Shown here piece after piece: positions 33,169-42,638 of a stretch of DNA of 60,478 nt. How positions within the stretch are numbered: position 1 is the first letter of the stretch; each line of letters begins with the position of its first letter. Source of the stretch: Methanobacteriota archaeon (GTDB lineage: Archaea; Halobacteriota; Methanomicrobia; Methanomicrobiales; Methanoculleaceae). The DNA lies in contig JAENYE010000008.1 of NCBI GenBank assembly GCA_016841955.1, positions 1 through 60,478 on the forward strand. Reading direction: 5' to 3'. A model generated the notes under the pieces. That model was given only the letters and a program-made list of their open reading frames with translations, was not told the origin of the DNA and made no database searches. A program made the translations under genes and the position numbers.

Positions 33169-33735
33169 ATGAGCGAGACGTTCCGCCAGACTGTCCACCT
33201 GCTCATGGGGGTCCTCGGCGCCGGGATCATCCTCCGCCTGGGCGACCGGGGGGCATTCATATTCCTGAGCGTCGTGCTCGTTGCCCTGTTCCTCCTCTGC
33301 GACGCCTTCACCCGCGGCTACGACGTCCCGGTTTTCTCCCGGGTGCTGGATGAGTCCGAACGTACCGGGAAGGTGCCGCTCAAGGGTGGCATCGCCTACG
33401 CCATCGGCGCGCTCTTCTGCCTTGCGGTCTTCGGGAGAGAGTATACCGCGGTCGGCCTCGTCACGGTCGGTCTGCTCGACAGCATCGCAACTCTCGTCGG
33501 GCTGCGGTTCGGGCGGCACGTCCTCCGGGGCAAAAAATCACTCGAGGGAACGCTTGCCGGGGCGGCCGCGGCCGCTCTCGTGCTGGCCTTCCTGGTCCCC
33601 TGGTGGGCGGCCGTGGCCGTCGCGGCCGTCGCCGGCGTCATCGAGGCCTGCTCCCCGGTCGACGACAACGTGGCGGTTCAGGTCGGTGCGTGTGTGACGC
33701 TGGCGGTGGTGGGGGTTGGGGTGGGGTTCGTTTGA
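33169..33735 (+). CDS. Polyprenol/phytol kinase-like membrane protein
   Basis: A 188-residue protein with about six hydrophobic segments. Features of the CTP-dependent dolichol/phytol kinase family include FRQTVHLLMGVLGAG near the N-terminus, GKVPLKGGIAYAIGAL, DSIATLVGLRFGRH and the KKSLEGTLAG motif. SPVDDNVAVQVGA closes the family signature. It probably phosphorylates a lipid alcohol for archaeal lipid or glycan-carrier recycling. The substrate is not known. It is divergent from the TIGR04255 gene. Confidence 0.8.
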   Translation: MSETFRQTVHLLMGVLGAGIILRLGDRGAFIFLSVVLVALFLLCDAFTRGYDVPVFSRVLDESERTGKVPLKGGIAYAIGALFCLAVFGREYTAVGLVTVGLLDSIATLVGLRFGRHVLRGKKSLEGTLAGAAAAALVLAFLVPWWAAVAVAAVAGVIEACSPVDDNVAVQVGACVTLAVVGVGVGFV

Positions 33736-33840
33736 GGAGGGGTCTTTCATGCACGGGGTTGTGCGGGAAGGTCTGTTCCTGGAGGTGGTGCATCCCATAC
33801 TTTAGTGCTTGAATTTTTACGGTTCTGATAATTGTATATA

Positions 33841-34040
33841 CCCATGCACGGATTTCCTGTGGATATCGCGTTCGGGGGGTGGGGACAATGGGGAGTGCGA
33901 CCGAAGGGAGCATGAGAAACTCGAAGAGTTTCGAGGCGTGAGCGCCAGCGAACGTGAGCACCGCTAGGTGCGAAGGGGGTCTCCCCCTCCCCTGCAACCC
34001 CTCCCCCAATGGCGATATCCCCACGGTCCAGTGTACGGGA
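33841..34040. repeat. Intergenic palindrome with hairpin-cassette array
   Basis: Type-B left end (CCATGCACGGATTTCC, GGATATCGC), type-A right end (GGCGATATCCCCACGGTCCAG). The interior has cassettes including AAACTC-GAA-GAGTTT (33917-33931) and GCACC-GCTA-GGTGC (33958-33971), linked by CGTGAGC/TGAG spacers. It fills most of the 423-bp gap 33736-34158, where no gene is seen. Confidence 0.8.
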
Positions 34041-34158
34041 CTTTTTCATTGCGCGGGCTTCTTCTGTTAATCGCGGCTGAACACTCTGCTCTTCGCAAAC
34101 TCAGTTAAGCCCTTAGCCGGTGCGGCAAAAAAGAGCAGGAGGATCCCGCCCCACCCCC

Positions 34159-34527
34159 TCAGTGCTTGACGCCCCGCTTCTTGAGTTCTTCCGACTTTTT
34201 CCTTGAACATGTCTCGCAGCGGAACTCGGGCGCCGGATCGTCGGACTTGTCGTAGTTCTCCGCCCGGACCAGGCGGTAGCCCCGGGCGACCGTGCCGCAG
34301 TCAACGCACCGGACCTCTTCCCGGACCTCCCACTGGGCGGCAAGCGCCTGGGAGGTGAAGATGAACCGGTCGACCCAGAAGAAGATGAGGCCGCCGATGA
34401 GGTTCGCTATGATGGTGGCGGCCAGCGCTCCGAGGCCCGCGAGCAGGTAGAGGACTCCGGCGAGGAGCGGCGTCGAGAGCTGCCACCTGACGAGATAGAG
34501 GCCGTAGCGTTTAAAATTTACATCCAC
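34159..34527 (-). CDS. GtrA-like membrane protein with zinc-ribbon tail
   Basis: A 122-residue protein. Residues 15-58 form two membrane helices (TPLLAGVLYLLAGLGALAA, ANLIGGLIFFWVDRFIF); the FFWxDRFxF ending is typical of GtrA-like proteins. The C-terminal part has CVDC and CETC pairs, a zinc-ribbon-like tail not usual for GtrA, followed by a Lys-rich end. GtrA proteins help move polyprenyl-linked sugars; that role here is inferred. It lies 46 bp from the tRNA methyltransferase stop on the same strand. Confidence 0.75.
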   Translation of the reverse strand: MDVNFKRYGLYLVRWQLSTPLLAGVLYLLAGLGALAATIIANLIGGLIFFWVDRFIFTSQALAAQWEVREEVRCVDCGTVARGYRLVRAENYDKSDDPAPEFRCETCSRKKSEELKKRGVKH

Positions 34528-34573
34528 GTATAAAATTCGTTCAGATCCATCATAAAAACCGGGGCCGGCATCG

Positions 34574-35527
34574 TCAGGAGAGCACCAGGATCCGGCGGGT
34601 CAGGCTCCTGTGCACCCGCTGCTCGTGCACCTGCAGGACGGTGAAGTGGCGGGCGGCGATATCCGTGATGTCGCGGTGCGTGACGACGACCGCGCGCCTC
34701 CCCGGCCGGAGGATGCGCCGGACCTCCGCAAGCGATCCGTCGTAGAGGCGGTCCATGCTATTCGCCCGGATCCGGACCGACTGGCCGTAGGGGAGGTCGG
34801 TCACGACGGCGTCGAGGGCATGATCGCAGATCGGGACCGCCGTGGCGTCGGCGATCATCACGTCCGACTCCGGGAGGTTCTGCCGGTAGCCGGCGACCAT
34901 CGCGGGGTCGAAGTCGCTCCCGAGGATCAGGACGCCGATCTCCCGGGCCTCAAGGAGGATCCCGCCGGTGCCGCAGAAGGGGTCGAAGACCCGTTCCCCG
35001 GGCCGGACCAGGGAGATGTTGACGAGCGCCCGGGCCATCCGGGGCATCATCACCCCGGGGTGGAAGAACGGCCGGCGCATGGGGTTCCGGGCATCGAACG
35101 CCCCCCGGTCGATCCGCGAGAGGACGCGGCCGAAGTAGCAGCGGTCCTCCGAGACGACGGCGCGGTACTCTTCGACAGGGTCACGGAGCGAGACCGGACC
35201 GGCGATCAGGCTCCCGATCAGCCGCTCCAACTCGAGGTGCGCGGCATCCATCCGGTTCCCCTGGATCAGCTTCACCCGGCCCGCAAACGGCTTTTCGGTC
35301 CGGATGGCAAGGTCGCGGAGGAGGCCCGCAAACGCCTCCCGCGTGGGCTCGCACTCCCCGAGGTACTCCATCACCACGTGCGTCAGGGCAAGGCGCCCGG
35401 CGGCTCCCGGGTCCGGGCACTCGGCGACCGCAACCTGGGTCCGGGTATCGAGCACGGTGCCCACGCACTCCAGTTCCGCAACCGGGAGATCGGGGTGTTC
35501 GCCGGAGAGTTCGAAGAGCAGTTTCAT
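34574..35527 (-). CDS. tRNA (guanine(10)-N2)-dimethyltransferase-like (THUMP type)
   Basis: A 317-residue protein with an N-terminal THUMP-like RNA-binding half and a C-terminal methyltransferase. The catalytic domain has MRRPFFHPGVMMPRMARALVN, FDPFCGTGGILLEA (SAM motif), LGSDFDPAMV and the amino-methylation motif TDLPYG (DPPY-like). This order matches archaeal Trm11/TrmG10, which makes m2G or m2,2G at position 10 of tRNA. ATG at 35527 gives the normal start. Its promoter lies before the large repeat region. Confidence 0.88.
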   Translation of the reverse strand: MKLLFELSGEHPDLPVAELECVGTVLDTRTQVAVAECPDPGAAGRLALTHVVMEYLGECEPTREAFAGLLRDLAIRTEKPFAGRVKLIQGNRMDAAHLELERLIGSLIAGPVSLRDPVEEYRAVVSEDRCYFGRVLSRIDRGAFDARNPMRRPFFHPGVMMPRMARALVNISLVRPGERVFDPFCGTGGILLEAREIGVLILGSDFDPAMVAGYRQNLPESDVMIADATAVPICDHALDAVVTDLPYGQSVRIRANSMDRLYDGSLAEVRRILRPGRRAVVVTHRDITDIAARHFTVLQVHEQRVHRSLTRRILVLS

Positions 35528-35686
35528 CCTCAGAGTATTGGGCCGGGAGGGCGATAAAGCGGGGGTATGGGGGGTCTTAAAACGGGTATATGACAGATTG
35601 GTTAGGGTAATAATCGCTTGTTGCCGTTGTGGTTTGGCGCAGTGCAAAGGGTTCCACAATGCATGAGTCTGGGTATGTTTACACAC

Positions 35687-35905
35687 CCCTGGCACGGATT
35701 TCCCTTGGATATCGCCATTGGGGGAACGACGCTCCGGAGAACGACTGTCCGCAGGACAGGAGTTCGAGCACCGAAGGTGCGAGGAGGGGCTGACGGGGAG
35801 TGCGAGCGTAGCGAGCTTGAGCACCGATAGGTGCGAGGGGAGTATTCCCCCCCCCTGTCCCCACCCCGCTCTCGGCGATAGCCACCACGGTCCAGTGTAC
35901 CAGGA
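35687..35905. repeat. Intergenic palindrome with at least three hairpin cassettes
   Basis: Type-B left end (GGCACGGATTTCCC, GGATATCGCCATTGGGGG), type-A right end (CACGGTCCAGTGTACC). Cassettes: CTGTCC-GCA-GGACAG (35745-35759), GCACC-GAA-GGTGC (35768-35780), and GCACC-GATA-GGTGC (35821-35834). A GGGGCTGACGGGGAG segment sits between them. The 546-bp gap 35528-36073 holds no gene. Confidence 0.8.
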
Positions 35906-36073
35906 TATTCCCTCGTTCCCGCCGGTTTCATCTTCTCAATTGCAGTCCTGATGCGTGAACTCCGCTGCCCCGAGATATACAGCCCGCTGAATTTTTGGCC
36001 GGAATCTCACTCCATCCTCATGAAGGGCAACCCAGTTAACCCGGGAATAACCTTTTAATCTATCGAAACCGAG

Positions 36074-37114
36074 ATGAATGAAGCCATGCCTGAATTGACC
36101 GTAAAGACAATCAAGGGCAATAAATATCTCTACCTCAGAGATAAGGTTAAAGTTAACTCAAAATCGCTGCCGCTTCAGATATACATCGGAAGACTCGAAA
36201 CGGTAGCCCAACAGGACTTTTTGTCAAAACTGTCTGAACTCCATACTCTCAGGTTAAAGACATACCTCGATTACCGGCTGGAGCATTACTCCTTCACGGC
36301 CCTCGACAAGACCCAGGCGGTCGATCTCGAGACTAATCGTTACTTCTACGGACTTCTCAAGGAGCTCTACCCTGATGAGAGCGAGCGGTACATGGATGCA
36401 ATGTATCTCAGATATGTCCAGGGTACGACGGCGATCGAGGGAAATACCATCAGTCTCCGGGAAGCGCAGGAACTCCTGGAGCATAACATCTCTCCGGCCG
36501 GAAAGAAGATGGATGAGGTGTATGAGATCCTTAATTTCATCAATCTCCGAAGATATCTCGAAGGATATTCCGGGGATATAACTGAGAAGCTCATCAGGAA
36601 GATCCACGAAATACTGATGAATGAGGTCCTCCGGAACCCGGGAGACTATCGGAACATTCAGGTAGGCATCGAGCAGGTGGACTATGAACCTCCTCCTGCG
36701 ATCCTCGTCCCTGAGGAGATGCGTGCTCTCATCGGGTGGTACAGGCAGAATAAACGGCACCTGAATCCATTCGAACTCGCTGTATTACTCCACACAAAAT
36801 TTGAGATGATCCATCCGTTCGTCGATGGAAACGGGCGGGTTGGACGGGCGTTGATGAATTTAGTCCTGGAGCAATCTGGTTATCCAACGCTCTACCTGGG
36901 ATTAGAACACCGGTCGGCCTACCTGAACGCGCTCGTGAAGGCGGATGATGGGGACTATGCGCCGATCATCGAGACGCTGTATACCATCTATAGGGAACAA
37001 CACGGGCGTATCACAGAAGAGGTCAGGCAAAAACTTTTCGACGGAAACAGCAGGATCCGGGAGGAAATCGCCAGGATCGTCCGGCAGTTCGTTGAACTGA
37101 AGAAAAAGGTCTGA
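36074..37114 (+). CDS. Fic family protein (class II, self-inhibited)
   Basis: A 346-residue Fic-domain protein. The catalytic motif HPFVDGNGRVGR is at residues 247-258, intact, for AMP transfer to a target hydroxyl. The inhibitory motif TTAIEGN (118-124) lies upstream, as in class II Fic proteins where the Glu blocks ATP. The N-terminal 80 residues (TVKTIKGNKYLYLRDKVKV) are Lys-rich and may bind nucleic acid. The gene is visibly more AT-rich than its neighbours, suggesting transfer. TTTTAATC near 36051 is a probable TATA box. The target is unknown and no antitoxin partner is adjacent. Confidence 0.92.
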   Translation: MNEAMPELTVKTIKGNKYLYLRDKVKVNSKSLPLQIYIGRLETVAQQDFLSKLSELHTLRLKTYLDYRLEHYSFTALDKTQAVDLETNRYFYGLLKELYPDESERYMDAMYLRYVQGTTAIEGNTISLREAQELLEHNISPAGKKMDEVYEILNFINLRRYLEGYSGDITEKLIRKIHEILMNEVLRNPGDYRNIQVGIEQVDYEPPPAILVPEEMRALIGWYRQNKRHLNPFELAVLLHTKFEMIHPFVDGNGRVGRALMNLVLEQSGYPTLYLGLEHRSAYLNALVKADDGDYAPIIETLYTIYREQHGRITEEVRQKLFDGNSRIREEIARIVRQFVELKKKV

Positions 37115-37211
37115 TACCCGGTTGAGCAGTCGCCCGGAGTGCAGGAGCGACGACCCGGGCTCACACCAAAAACGTTACCCAAAAAAGCGAACCGTTGAAG
37201 TGAGGGGTTCC

Positions 37212-38354
37212 TCACTTCACCGTCTCTTTCATCTTGTCGACGACGTCCTGAAAGAAGCCTTTGCCCTTCTTCGCGGAGGGTTTCTTCCCCTCCATCTCGA
37301 GCAGGTGCTGGTAGAGTTCGCGCTCCTCCTCCGTCAGGCGCTCGGGCACGACGATGCGCACCCGCACCAGCATATCGCCGGGCTTCGTCTGCCATCGCAC
37401 GCCTTCGCCCCGTACCTTCAGCCCTGTGTTGTACTGCACGCCGGCCGGGATGTCGAGGACGACGGTGCGCCCGTCGATCGTCTGCACCTCGACCTCGGAG
37501 CCCAGCGTAGCCTGGGCCGGGGTGATATCGACGGTCGTCTCCAGGTCGTCGCCCCGCCGGGTGAACGACCGGTGCGGCGCGACGCTGATCTCGATGTAAA
37601 GGTTCCCGCTCGGCGCACCATACTCTCCGGCGTCGCCGTACCCCTCCATCCGGAGGCGCATGCCCGTATCCACGCCCGGCGGGATCCGGACCTTCACGGT
37701 CTGCCGGGCCCGCCGGTGCCCGCTCCCGCCGCAGGCCTTGCACCGGGCCTCAGGGATCTTCCCCCGCCCGCCGCAGGCGGTGCAGGTGCTCATCCGGACA
37801 AAATTCCCGAAGATGGACTGGCTCATCTGCCGCATCTGGCCGCTGCCGCCGCAGGTCGGGCAGGTGGTGAACTTCTTCGTCTCGCTCCCCGACCCGTCGC
37901 ACGCAGGACAGGGTTCGACATGATCGACGCCAACCTCTTTCTCGGTCCCGAACGCCGCCTCCTCAAGCGTTATGCGCATCTTCATCAGGAGGTCTGCGCC
38001 GGGGCGCGGGCCGGAACGCTGCCTGCCCCCCCCGCCGAAGAAGGTGTCGAAGATATCCCCGAACCCCGAGAAATCCGCGTTGAACCCGCCGGAGAACCCT
38101 CCCCCGCCGGAGTACGAACCCCGGGACGCGCTGCTGTAGGCGTCATGCCCCAGCTGGTCGTACTGGGCGCGTTTCTGGGAGTCGGAGAGGACACTGTAGG
38201 CTTCGTTGATCTTCTTGAACCTCTCCTCGGCCCCCGGCTCCTTGCAGACATCGGGGTGATATTTTCGTGCCAGGTCCCGGTAGGCTTTCCTGATCTCCTT
38301 ATCGTCGGCGTCGCGCGCGACGCCGAGGGTATCATAGTAGCTGTCCGGACCCAT
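37212..38354 (-). CDS. dnaJ: Chaperone DnaJ
   Basis: A 380-residue type I Hsp40 that stimulates DnaK. The J domain has YYDTLGVARDADDKEIRKAYRDLARKYHPD with the HPD motif. A Gly/Phe-rich region follows, then four zinc repeats CxxCxGxG (CPACDGSG, CPTCGGSG, CTACGGRG, CKACGGSG) and the C-terminal substrate domains. ATG at 38354 lies 5 nt past the dnaK stop; a GTG overlapping that stop (GTGA at 38360-38363) is an alternative start. Confidence 0.96.
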   Translation of the reverse strand: MGPDSYYDTLGVARDADDKEIRKAYRDLARKYHPDVCKEPGAEERFKKINEAYSVLSDSQKRAQYDQLGHDAYSSASRGSYSGGGGFSGGFNADFSGFGDIFDTFFGGGGRQRSGPRPGADLLMKMRITLEEAAFGTEKEVGVDHVEPCPACDGSGSETKKFTTCPTCGGSGQMRQMSQSIFGNFVRMSTCTACGGRGKIPEARCKACGGSGHRRARQTVKVRIPPGVDTGMRLRMEGYGDAGEYGAPSGNLYIEISVAPHRSFTRRGDDLETTVDITPAQATLGSEVEVQTIDGRTVVLDIPAGVQYNTGLKVRGEGVRWQTKPGDMLVRVRIVVPERLTEEERELYQHLLEMEGKKPSAKKGKGFFQDVVDKMKETVK

Positions 38355-38359
38355 CGACC

Positions 38360-40189
38360 TCACTCTTTGACTTCGTAATCGGCATCAACGACAGTATCAT
38401 CCTGCTTTGCGGCACCCTCCGTCTGCTGCTGCTCGGCGGCGGCCGCCTGTGCCTGCTGGTACATCTTCGTCGTGACCGCATATACCGCTTCGGTCAGGGT
38501 GTCCATCTTCTGTTTGACGGCCTCGAGGTCGTCGCCCTCGAGCGCCTTCTTGAGGTCGGCGATAGCACTCTCGATCTTCTCTTTGTCCGCGGCATCGATA
38601 GTGTCCTTCGCGTCTTTGAGGGCCCGTTCGGCGGTGAAGATGGCGGTATCGGCGGTGTTGCGCAGGTCGATCTCCTCGCGCTTCTTCTGGTCCTCCGCCT
38701 CGAACTTCTTCGCGTCGCCCATCATCCGCTCGATCTCGGCCTCCGAGGGGCGGGAGTCCTGCGGCTTGATGGTGATCGACTGCTCGTTGCCGGTGCCGAG
38801 GTCCTTTGCCGAGACATGGACGATGCCGTTTGCGTCGATATCGAACGTGACCTCGATCTGCGGGATCCCCCGGGGTGCCGGCGGAATGCCGGTGAGCTGG
38901 AACCTGCCCAGGGTGAAGTTGTCCTTTGCGAGCGCCCGTTCGCCCTGCATCACGTGGATCTCGACCGAGGTCTGGCCGTCGGCGGCTGTCGAGAAGACCT
39001 GGCTCTTCCGCGTCGGGATGGTGGTGTTGCGCTCGATCAGCTTCGTCGCGATACCCCCGAGCGTCTCGATGCCGAGCGAGAGCGGGGTCACGTCCAGGAG
39101 CAGGACGTCCTTGGTCTCGCCCGTGAGCACGCCGGCCTGGATGGCGGCGCCGAGGGCGACACACTCGTCGGGGTTGATGCCTTTGTCGGGCTCCTTCTTG
39201 AGGATCTTCTTCACGGTCTCCTGCACGAGCGGCACCCGGGTCGACCCGCCGACGAGGAGGACGTGGTCGATACCGTCGGCGCTCAGTCTGGCGTCGGCGA
39301 GCGCCTGCTTCACCGGCCCGAGGGTCGAGTCGACCAGGTCGCCGATGAGCTGCTCGAACTTCGCGCGGGTAAGGTCGATGTCCAGGAACTTGGGGCCGCT
39401 CTCCGTCGTGGTGATGTAGGGGAGGTTGATGCTGGTCTTCTGGACGGTGGAGAGCTCGATCTTTGCGCCCTCGGCCGCATCGCGCAGCCGCTGCATGGCG
39501 ACCGGGTCCTTCCGGAGGTCGGCCCCTTCCTTCTTCCGGAACTCGTCGACCAGGTAGTCGACGACCAGTTTATCGAAGTCGTCGCCGCCGAGGCGGTTGT
39601 TGCCGGCGGTCGCCTTGACCTCGAAGACGCCGTCGCCGAGCTGGAGGATGGAGACATCGAACGTGCCGCCGCCGAGGTCGTAGACGAGCACCGTGGACTC
39701 GCCTTCCTTATCGATACCGTAGGCGAGCGCACTGGCGGTCGGTTCGTTGATGATCCGGAGCACCTCGAGGCCGGCGATGGTCCCTGCATCCTTCGTCGCC
39801 TGCCGCTGGGCGTCGTTGAAGTAGGCGGGCACCGTGATGACGGCTTTTGCAATCTTCTCGCCCAGGTACTCCTCCGCGTCCAGTTTCAGTTTCTGGAGGA
39901 TCATCGCAGAGATCTCCTGCGGCGTGTAATTCTTGCTCTCGATGGTGATCTTCTCGCTCGTGCCCATTTTCCGCTTGATCGACTGGATAGTGCGGTTCGG
40001 GTTGGTGATCGCCTGCCTCTTCGCGACGTTGCCGACCAGCCGCTCGCCCTCCTTGGTGAACGCTACGACGGACGGGGTGGTTCTGCCGCCTTCGGCGTTG
40101 GCGATGACCGTCGCCCGCCCGCCTTCCATGATTGCCATGCACGAGTTGGTTGTCCCAAGATCGATACCCAGAACTTTTTCTGAAACCAT
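38360..40189 (-). CDS. dnaK: Chaperone DnaK (Hsp70)
   Basis: A 609-residue Hsp70. Nucleotide-binding domain signatures: [41 protein letters not shown] substrate-binding domain ([17 protein letters not shown]) and helical lid follow. The C-terminus has the Gln/Ala-rich stretch usual before the terminal acidic tail. A GGAGG Shine-Dalgarno lies inside the grpE stop region with 8-nt spacing. It is the middle gene of grpE-dnaK-dnaJ. Archaeal DnaK genes are usually of bacterial descent. Confidence 0.97.
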   Translation of the reverse strand: MVSEKVLGIDLGTTNSCMAIMEGGRATVIANAEGGRTTPSVVAFTKEGERLVGNVAKRQAITNPNRTIQSIKRKMGTSEKITIESKNYTPQEISAMILQKLKLDAEEYLGEKIAKAVITVPAYFNDAQRQATKDAGTIAGLEVLRIINEPTASALAYGIDKEGESTVLVYDLGGGTFDVSILQLGDGVFEVKATAGNNRLGGDDFDKLVVDYLVDEFRKKEGADLRKDPVAMQRLRDAAEGAKIELSTVQKTSINLPYITTTESGPKFLDIDLTRAKFEQLIGDLVDSTLGPVKQALADARLSADGIDHVLLVGGSTRVPLVQETVKKILKKEPDKGINPDECVALGAAIQAGVLTGETKDVLLLDVTPLSLGIETLGGIATKLIERNTTIPTRKSQVFSTAADGQTSVEIHVMQGERALAKDNFTLGRFQLTGIPPAPRGIPQIEVTFDIDANGIVHVSAKDLGTGNEQSITIKPQDSRPSEAEIERMMGDAKKFEAEDQKKREEIDLRNTADTAIFTAERALKDAKDTIDAADKEKIESAIADLKKALEGDDLEAVKQKMDTLTEAVYAVTTKMYQQAQAAAAEQQQTEGAAKQDDTVVDADYEVKE

Positions 40190-40193
40190 GTGT

Positions 40194-40703
40194 TTATTCC
40201 TCCAATCCTCTAGATACTACGACTTTTGCGCATCTGATGACTTTATCCTGCATACAGTATCCGCGAACGACCTCGTCGATCACGGTTCCCTCCTCCGCGG
40301 CCGAAGGAACGTAGGCTATCGCCTCGTGCCGTTCGGGGTCGAAAGGAAGGTTCCAGCATTCGATGGGCCCGATGCCGTGCCGCTCAAGGATGGTCATGAA
40401 GAGCTTCCTGATCTGCTCCATCCCTTCAGTGAGAGATGCACCGTCGGCTTTCTCCGCCCGCTCGAAGTTATCCACGACCTCGAGCAACTCCACCGCGAAA
40501 TCCTCAATGGCGAACGTTGTACGGGCGTCGAGTTCCCGGGCCATCCGCTTCCGGTAGTTGTCGAAATCTGCTGCAAGGCGTAGATAACGGCTGTTAAGGT
40601 CGTCACATGCCTTTTGCAGATCTTCAAGTGCCGGAGATGCTGCATCCGCCTCGTTTGCGAGATCCTGTTGCTTCTCGTTTGGTTCGGATGTATCCTCCTT
40701 CAT
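40194..40703 (-). CDS. grpE: Nucleotide exchange factor GrpE
   Basis: A 169-residue GrpE that releases ADP from DnaK. A long N-terminal coiled coil ([23 protein letters not shown]) is followed by the VVDNFERA segment and the C-terminal beta domain with HEAIAYVPS and [29 protein letters not shown] at 40703 is preceded by AGGTTAGG; an in-frame ATG lies at 40721. It is the first gene of the chaperone operon. Confidence 0.94.
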   Translation of the reverse strand: MKEDTSEPNEKQQDLANEADAASPALEDLQKACDDLNSRYLRLAADFDNYRKRMARELDARTTFAIEDFAVELLEVVDNFERAEKADGASLTEGMEQIRKLFMTILERHGIGPIECWNLPFDPERHEAIAYVPSAAEEGTVIDEVVRGYCMQDKVIRCAKVVVSRGLEE

Positions 40704-40971
40704 ACGCCTAACCTGCTTCAAAATGATGTTAATGTAGTAGCTCGATTATTTATTGTAATGTGGTTCTATATATTTTTAACTGATACTGCAGGCATCCGGC
40801 TCCTGTAACGGGCCAAATTAACGATTGGACGTCCATCCGCCTGTATTCTTCCGTCGATATGCGGATCCGCGGGAGGGAGGCTGCCCGGCACCGGAACCCT
40901 GCAGGGTGAAACGCGGCCGGTTTCGTGGGCGGCGCCAAATATATATCCCTCTACCCCGCTCACGTGTATTC
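40704..40971. promoter_or_regulatory. Divergent promoters, grpE operon / purH
   Basis: The minus-strand TATA AAAATATATAG (about 40767-40777) gives a grpE leader of about 40 nt. The plus-strand AAATATATAT (40938-40946) lies 26-34 nt before the purH ATG, a leaderless arrangement. No CIRCE-like repeat was seen. Confidence 0.5.
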
Positions 40972-42456
40972 ATGAAGTGGGCACTGCTGTCTGTCTGGGA
41001 CAAGGCAGGCATCGTCGATCTTGCAAAGGTGCTTATCAAGCACGATTACCGGCTCCTGAGTTCCGGCGGCACCGGGGCGACGCTCGCGCAGGCGGGGGTT
41101 CCGTTCACCGATGTCTCCACCCACACCGGCTTTCCCGAGATGATGCACGGAAGGGTCAAGACCCTCCACCCGAAGATCCACGGGGGCATCCTCGGACGCC
41201 GCGGCATCGACGACGCCGTGATGCAGGAGCACGGTATCGAGCCGATCGATCTTGTGGTGGTGAACCTATACCCCTTCGAGGCGATGAGGAGCGCGGGGCT
41301 AACGCTAGAGGAGATGATCGAGTACATCGATATCGGCGGCCCGGCGATGGTGCGGGCGGCGGCGAAGAACCATAAGTACGTCGCGGTCGTGGTGGACCCC
41401 GCCGACTACGGAACGGTGGCGGAGGCGGTCCGGCGGGGCGGGTTCTCGGCCGAAGAGCGGCTGAACCTCGCTGCAAAGGCGTTCGCCCGGACGGCGGCTT
41501 ACGACGGCGCGATCACGAACTACCTCACCGGCATCGACCGGCCGTTCCCCGGGGTCCTCACCCTCCAGTTCCGGAGCGGGAGGACGCTGCGTTACGGCGA
41601 GAACCCACACCAGGCGGCGGCGGTCTACGGGGACTCCGGCATCGCCGGGGAGCAGCCGCTCCAGGGCAAGCAGATGTCCTACAACAACTACCTCGACGTC
41701 CATGCCGCGGTCGGCCTGCTCCGTGAGTTCGACGACTGCGCCGTGGTCATCGTCAAGCATAACAACCCCTGCGGCGTCGCGACGGGCGACGGTCTCCTCG
41801 AGACCTACATCGCCGCCCGGGAGGTCGACCCGGTCTCGGCCTACGGCTCGATCGTCGCCATGAACCGCGAGGTGACGGAGGACGTCGCCCGGGAGCTCAC
41901 CGGGACGTTCGTCGAGGTGGTGGTCGCCCCGTCCTACACCCCGGGAGCGCTCGAGATCATGAAGGCCAAGGAGAACATGCGGGTGCTCCGGCTGCCTGAG
42001 GCGGTCGTGCAGGACGAGATCCGGAGCATCGACGGCGGCGTCCTCCTCCAGCGGACGGAGCCTTACCGCGAGGACTGGCGGGTCGTGACCGAGCGGGAGC
42101 CCGACGCCCACGAGATGCGGGCGATGCACCTCGCCTGGAAGGTCTGCGGGCACACGAAGAGCAACGCCATCATATTTGCAGACGAGAAAGCGGTCATCGG
42201 GATCGGTGCGGGGCAGATGAACCGGGTCGAGTCCGCGGAGATCGCGGTCAGGAAGGCCCGTAAGCCTCTTGCCGGGTCGGCGGTTGCCTCGGACGCATTC
42301 CTCCCGTTCCCCGACACCCTGGAGGTCGCGGCGGCGGCGGGCGCGACGGCGCTCGTCCAGCCGGGCGGCTCTATCCGGGACCAGGAAGTCATCGAAGCGG
42401 CGAACCGGCTCAATATCGCGATGATCTTCACCGGCGTGCGGCACTTCCGGCACTGA
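40972..42456 (+). CDS. purH: Bifunctional AICAR formyltransferase / IMP cyclohydrolase
   Basis: A 494-residue enzyme for the last two steps of IMP synthesis. The N-terminal IMP cyclohydrolase (MGS-like) domain has WALLSVWDKAGIVDLAK, LSSGGTGATL and HGRVKTLHPKIHGGIL. The C-terminal AICAR transformylase has LRYGENPHQAAAVY, VIVKHNNPCGVA, VCGHTKSNAIIFA and VASDAFLPFPDTLEVAA. Length and motifs are complete. Methanogens more often use PurO/PurP, so a full PurH is notable. Leaderless start. A CTTTTT/ATTTTT pair (42475-42490) ends the transcript. Confidence 0.95.
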   Translation: MKWALLSVWDKAGIVDLAKVLIKHDYRLLSSGGTGATLAQAGVPFTDVSTHTGFPEMMHGRVKTLHPKIHGGILGRRGIDDAVMQEHGIEPIDLVVVNLYPFEAMRSAGLTLEEMIEYIDIGGPAMVRAAAKNHKYVAVVVDPADYGTVAEAVRRGGFSAEERLNLAAKAFARTAAYDGAITNYLTGIDRPFPGVLTLQFRSGRTLRYGENPHQAAAVYGDSGIAGEQPLQGKQMSYNNYLDVHAAVGLLREFDDCAVVIVKHNNPCGVATGDGLLETYIAAREVDPVSAYGSIVAMNREVTEDVARELTGTFVEVVVAPSYTPGALEIMKAKENMRVLRLPEAVVQDEIRSIDGGVLLQRTEPYREDWRVVTEREPDAHEMRAMHLAWKVCGHTKSNAIIFADEKAVIGIGAGQMNRVESAEIAVRKARKPLAGSAVASDAFLPFPDTLEVAAAAGATALVQPGGSIRDQEVIEAANRLNIAMIFTGVRHFRH

Positions 42457-42474
42457 GGGCCCGCCGCAAACCTC

Positions 42475-42490
42475 TTTTTCCCGGATTTTT
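42475..42490 (+). terminator. T-rich terminator after purH
   Basis: Two T5 runs (42475-42479 and 42486-42490) lie shortly after the stop, the archaeal intrinsic pattern. Confidence 0.5.
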
Positions 42491-42531
42491 GGCTCTATAG
42501 TATGGAATGCACTGCATCACCACACCGTTAG

Positions 42532-42612
42532 CTCACGCGAAGCCGCGAAGAACGCGAAGTCTGGGATATGAGTGTTGACAGTCCTCTTCGCGACTTCGCG
42601 GCTTCGCGTGAG
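42532..42612. repeat. 81-bp GCGAAG inverted-repeat element, copy 2
   Basis: The reverse complement of this copy matches the one at 18803-18884 almost end to end, including the AGGACTGTCAACACT core and the CTCACGCGAAGCCGCGAAG terminus. The 360-bp gap 42457-42816 contains this element and the hairpin array but no gene. Confidence 0.78.
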
Positions 42613-42638
42613 ACAGTATCGCCACTCGCGCCTCTGGT

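Noticed and set aside
40704-40971. CIRCE element before grpE
   Set aside because: I looked for the TTAGCACTC-N9-GAGTGCTAA repeat and did not find it.
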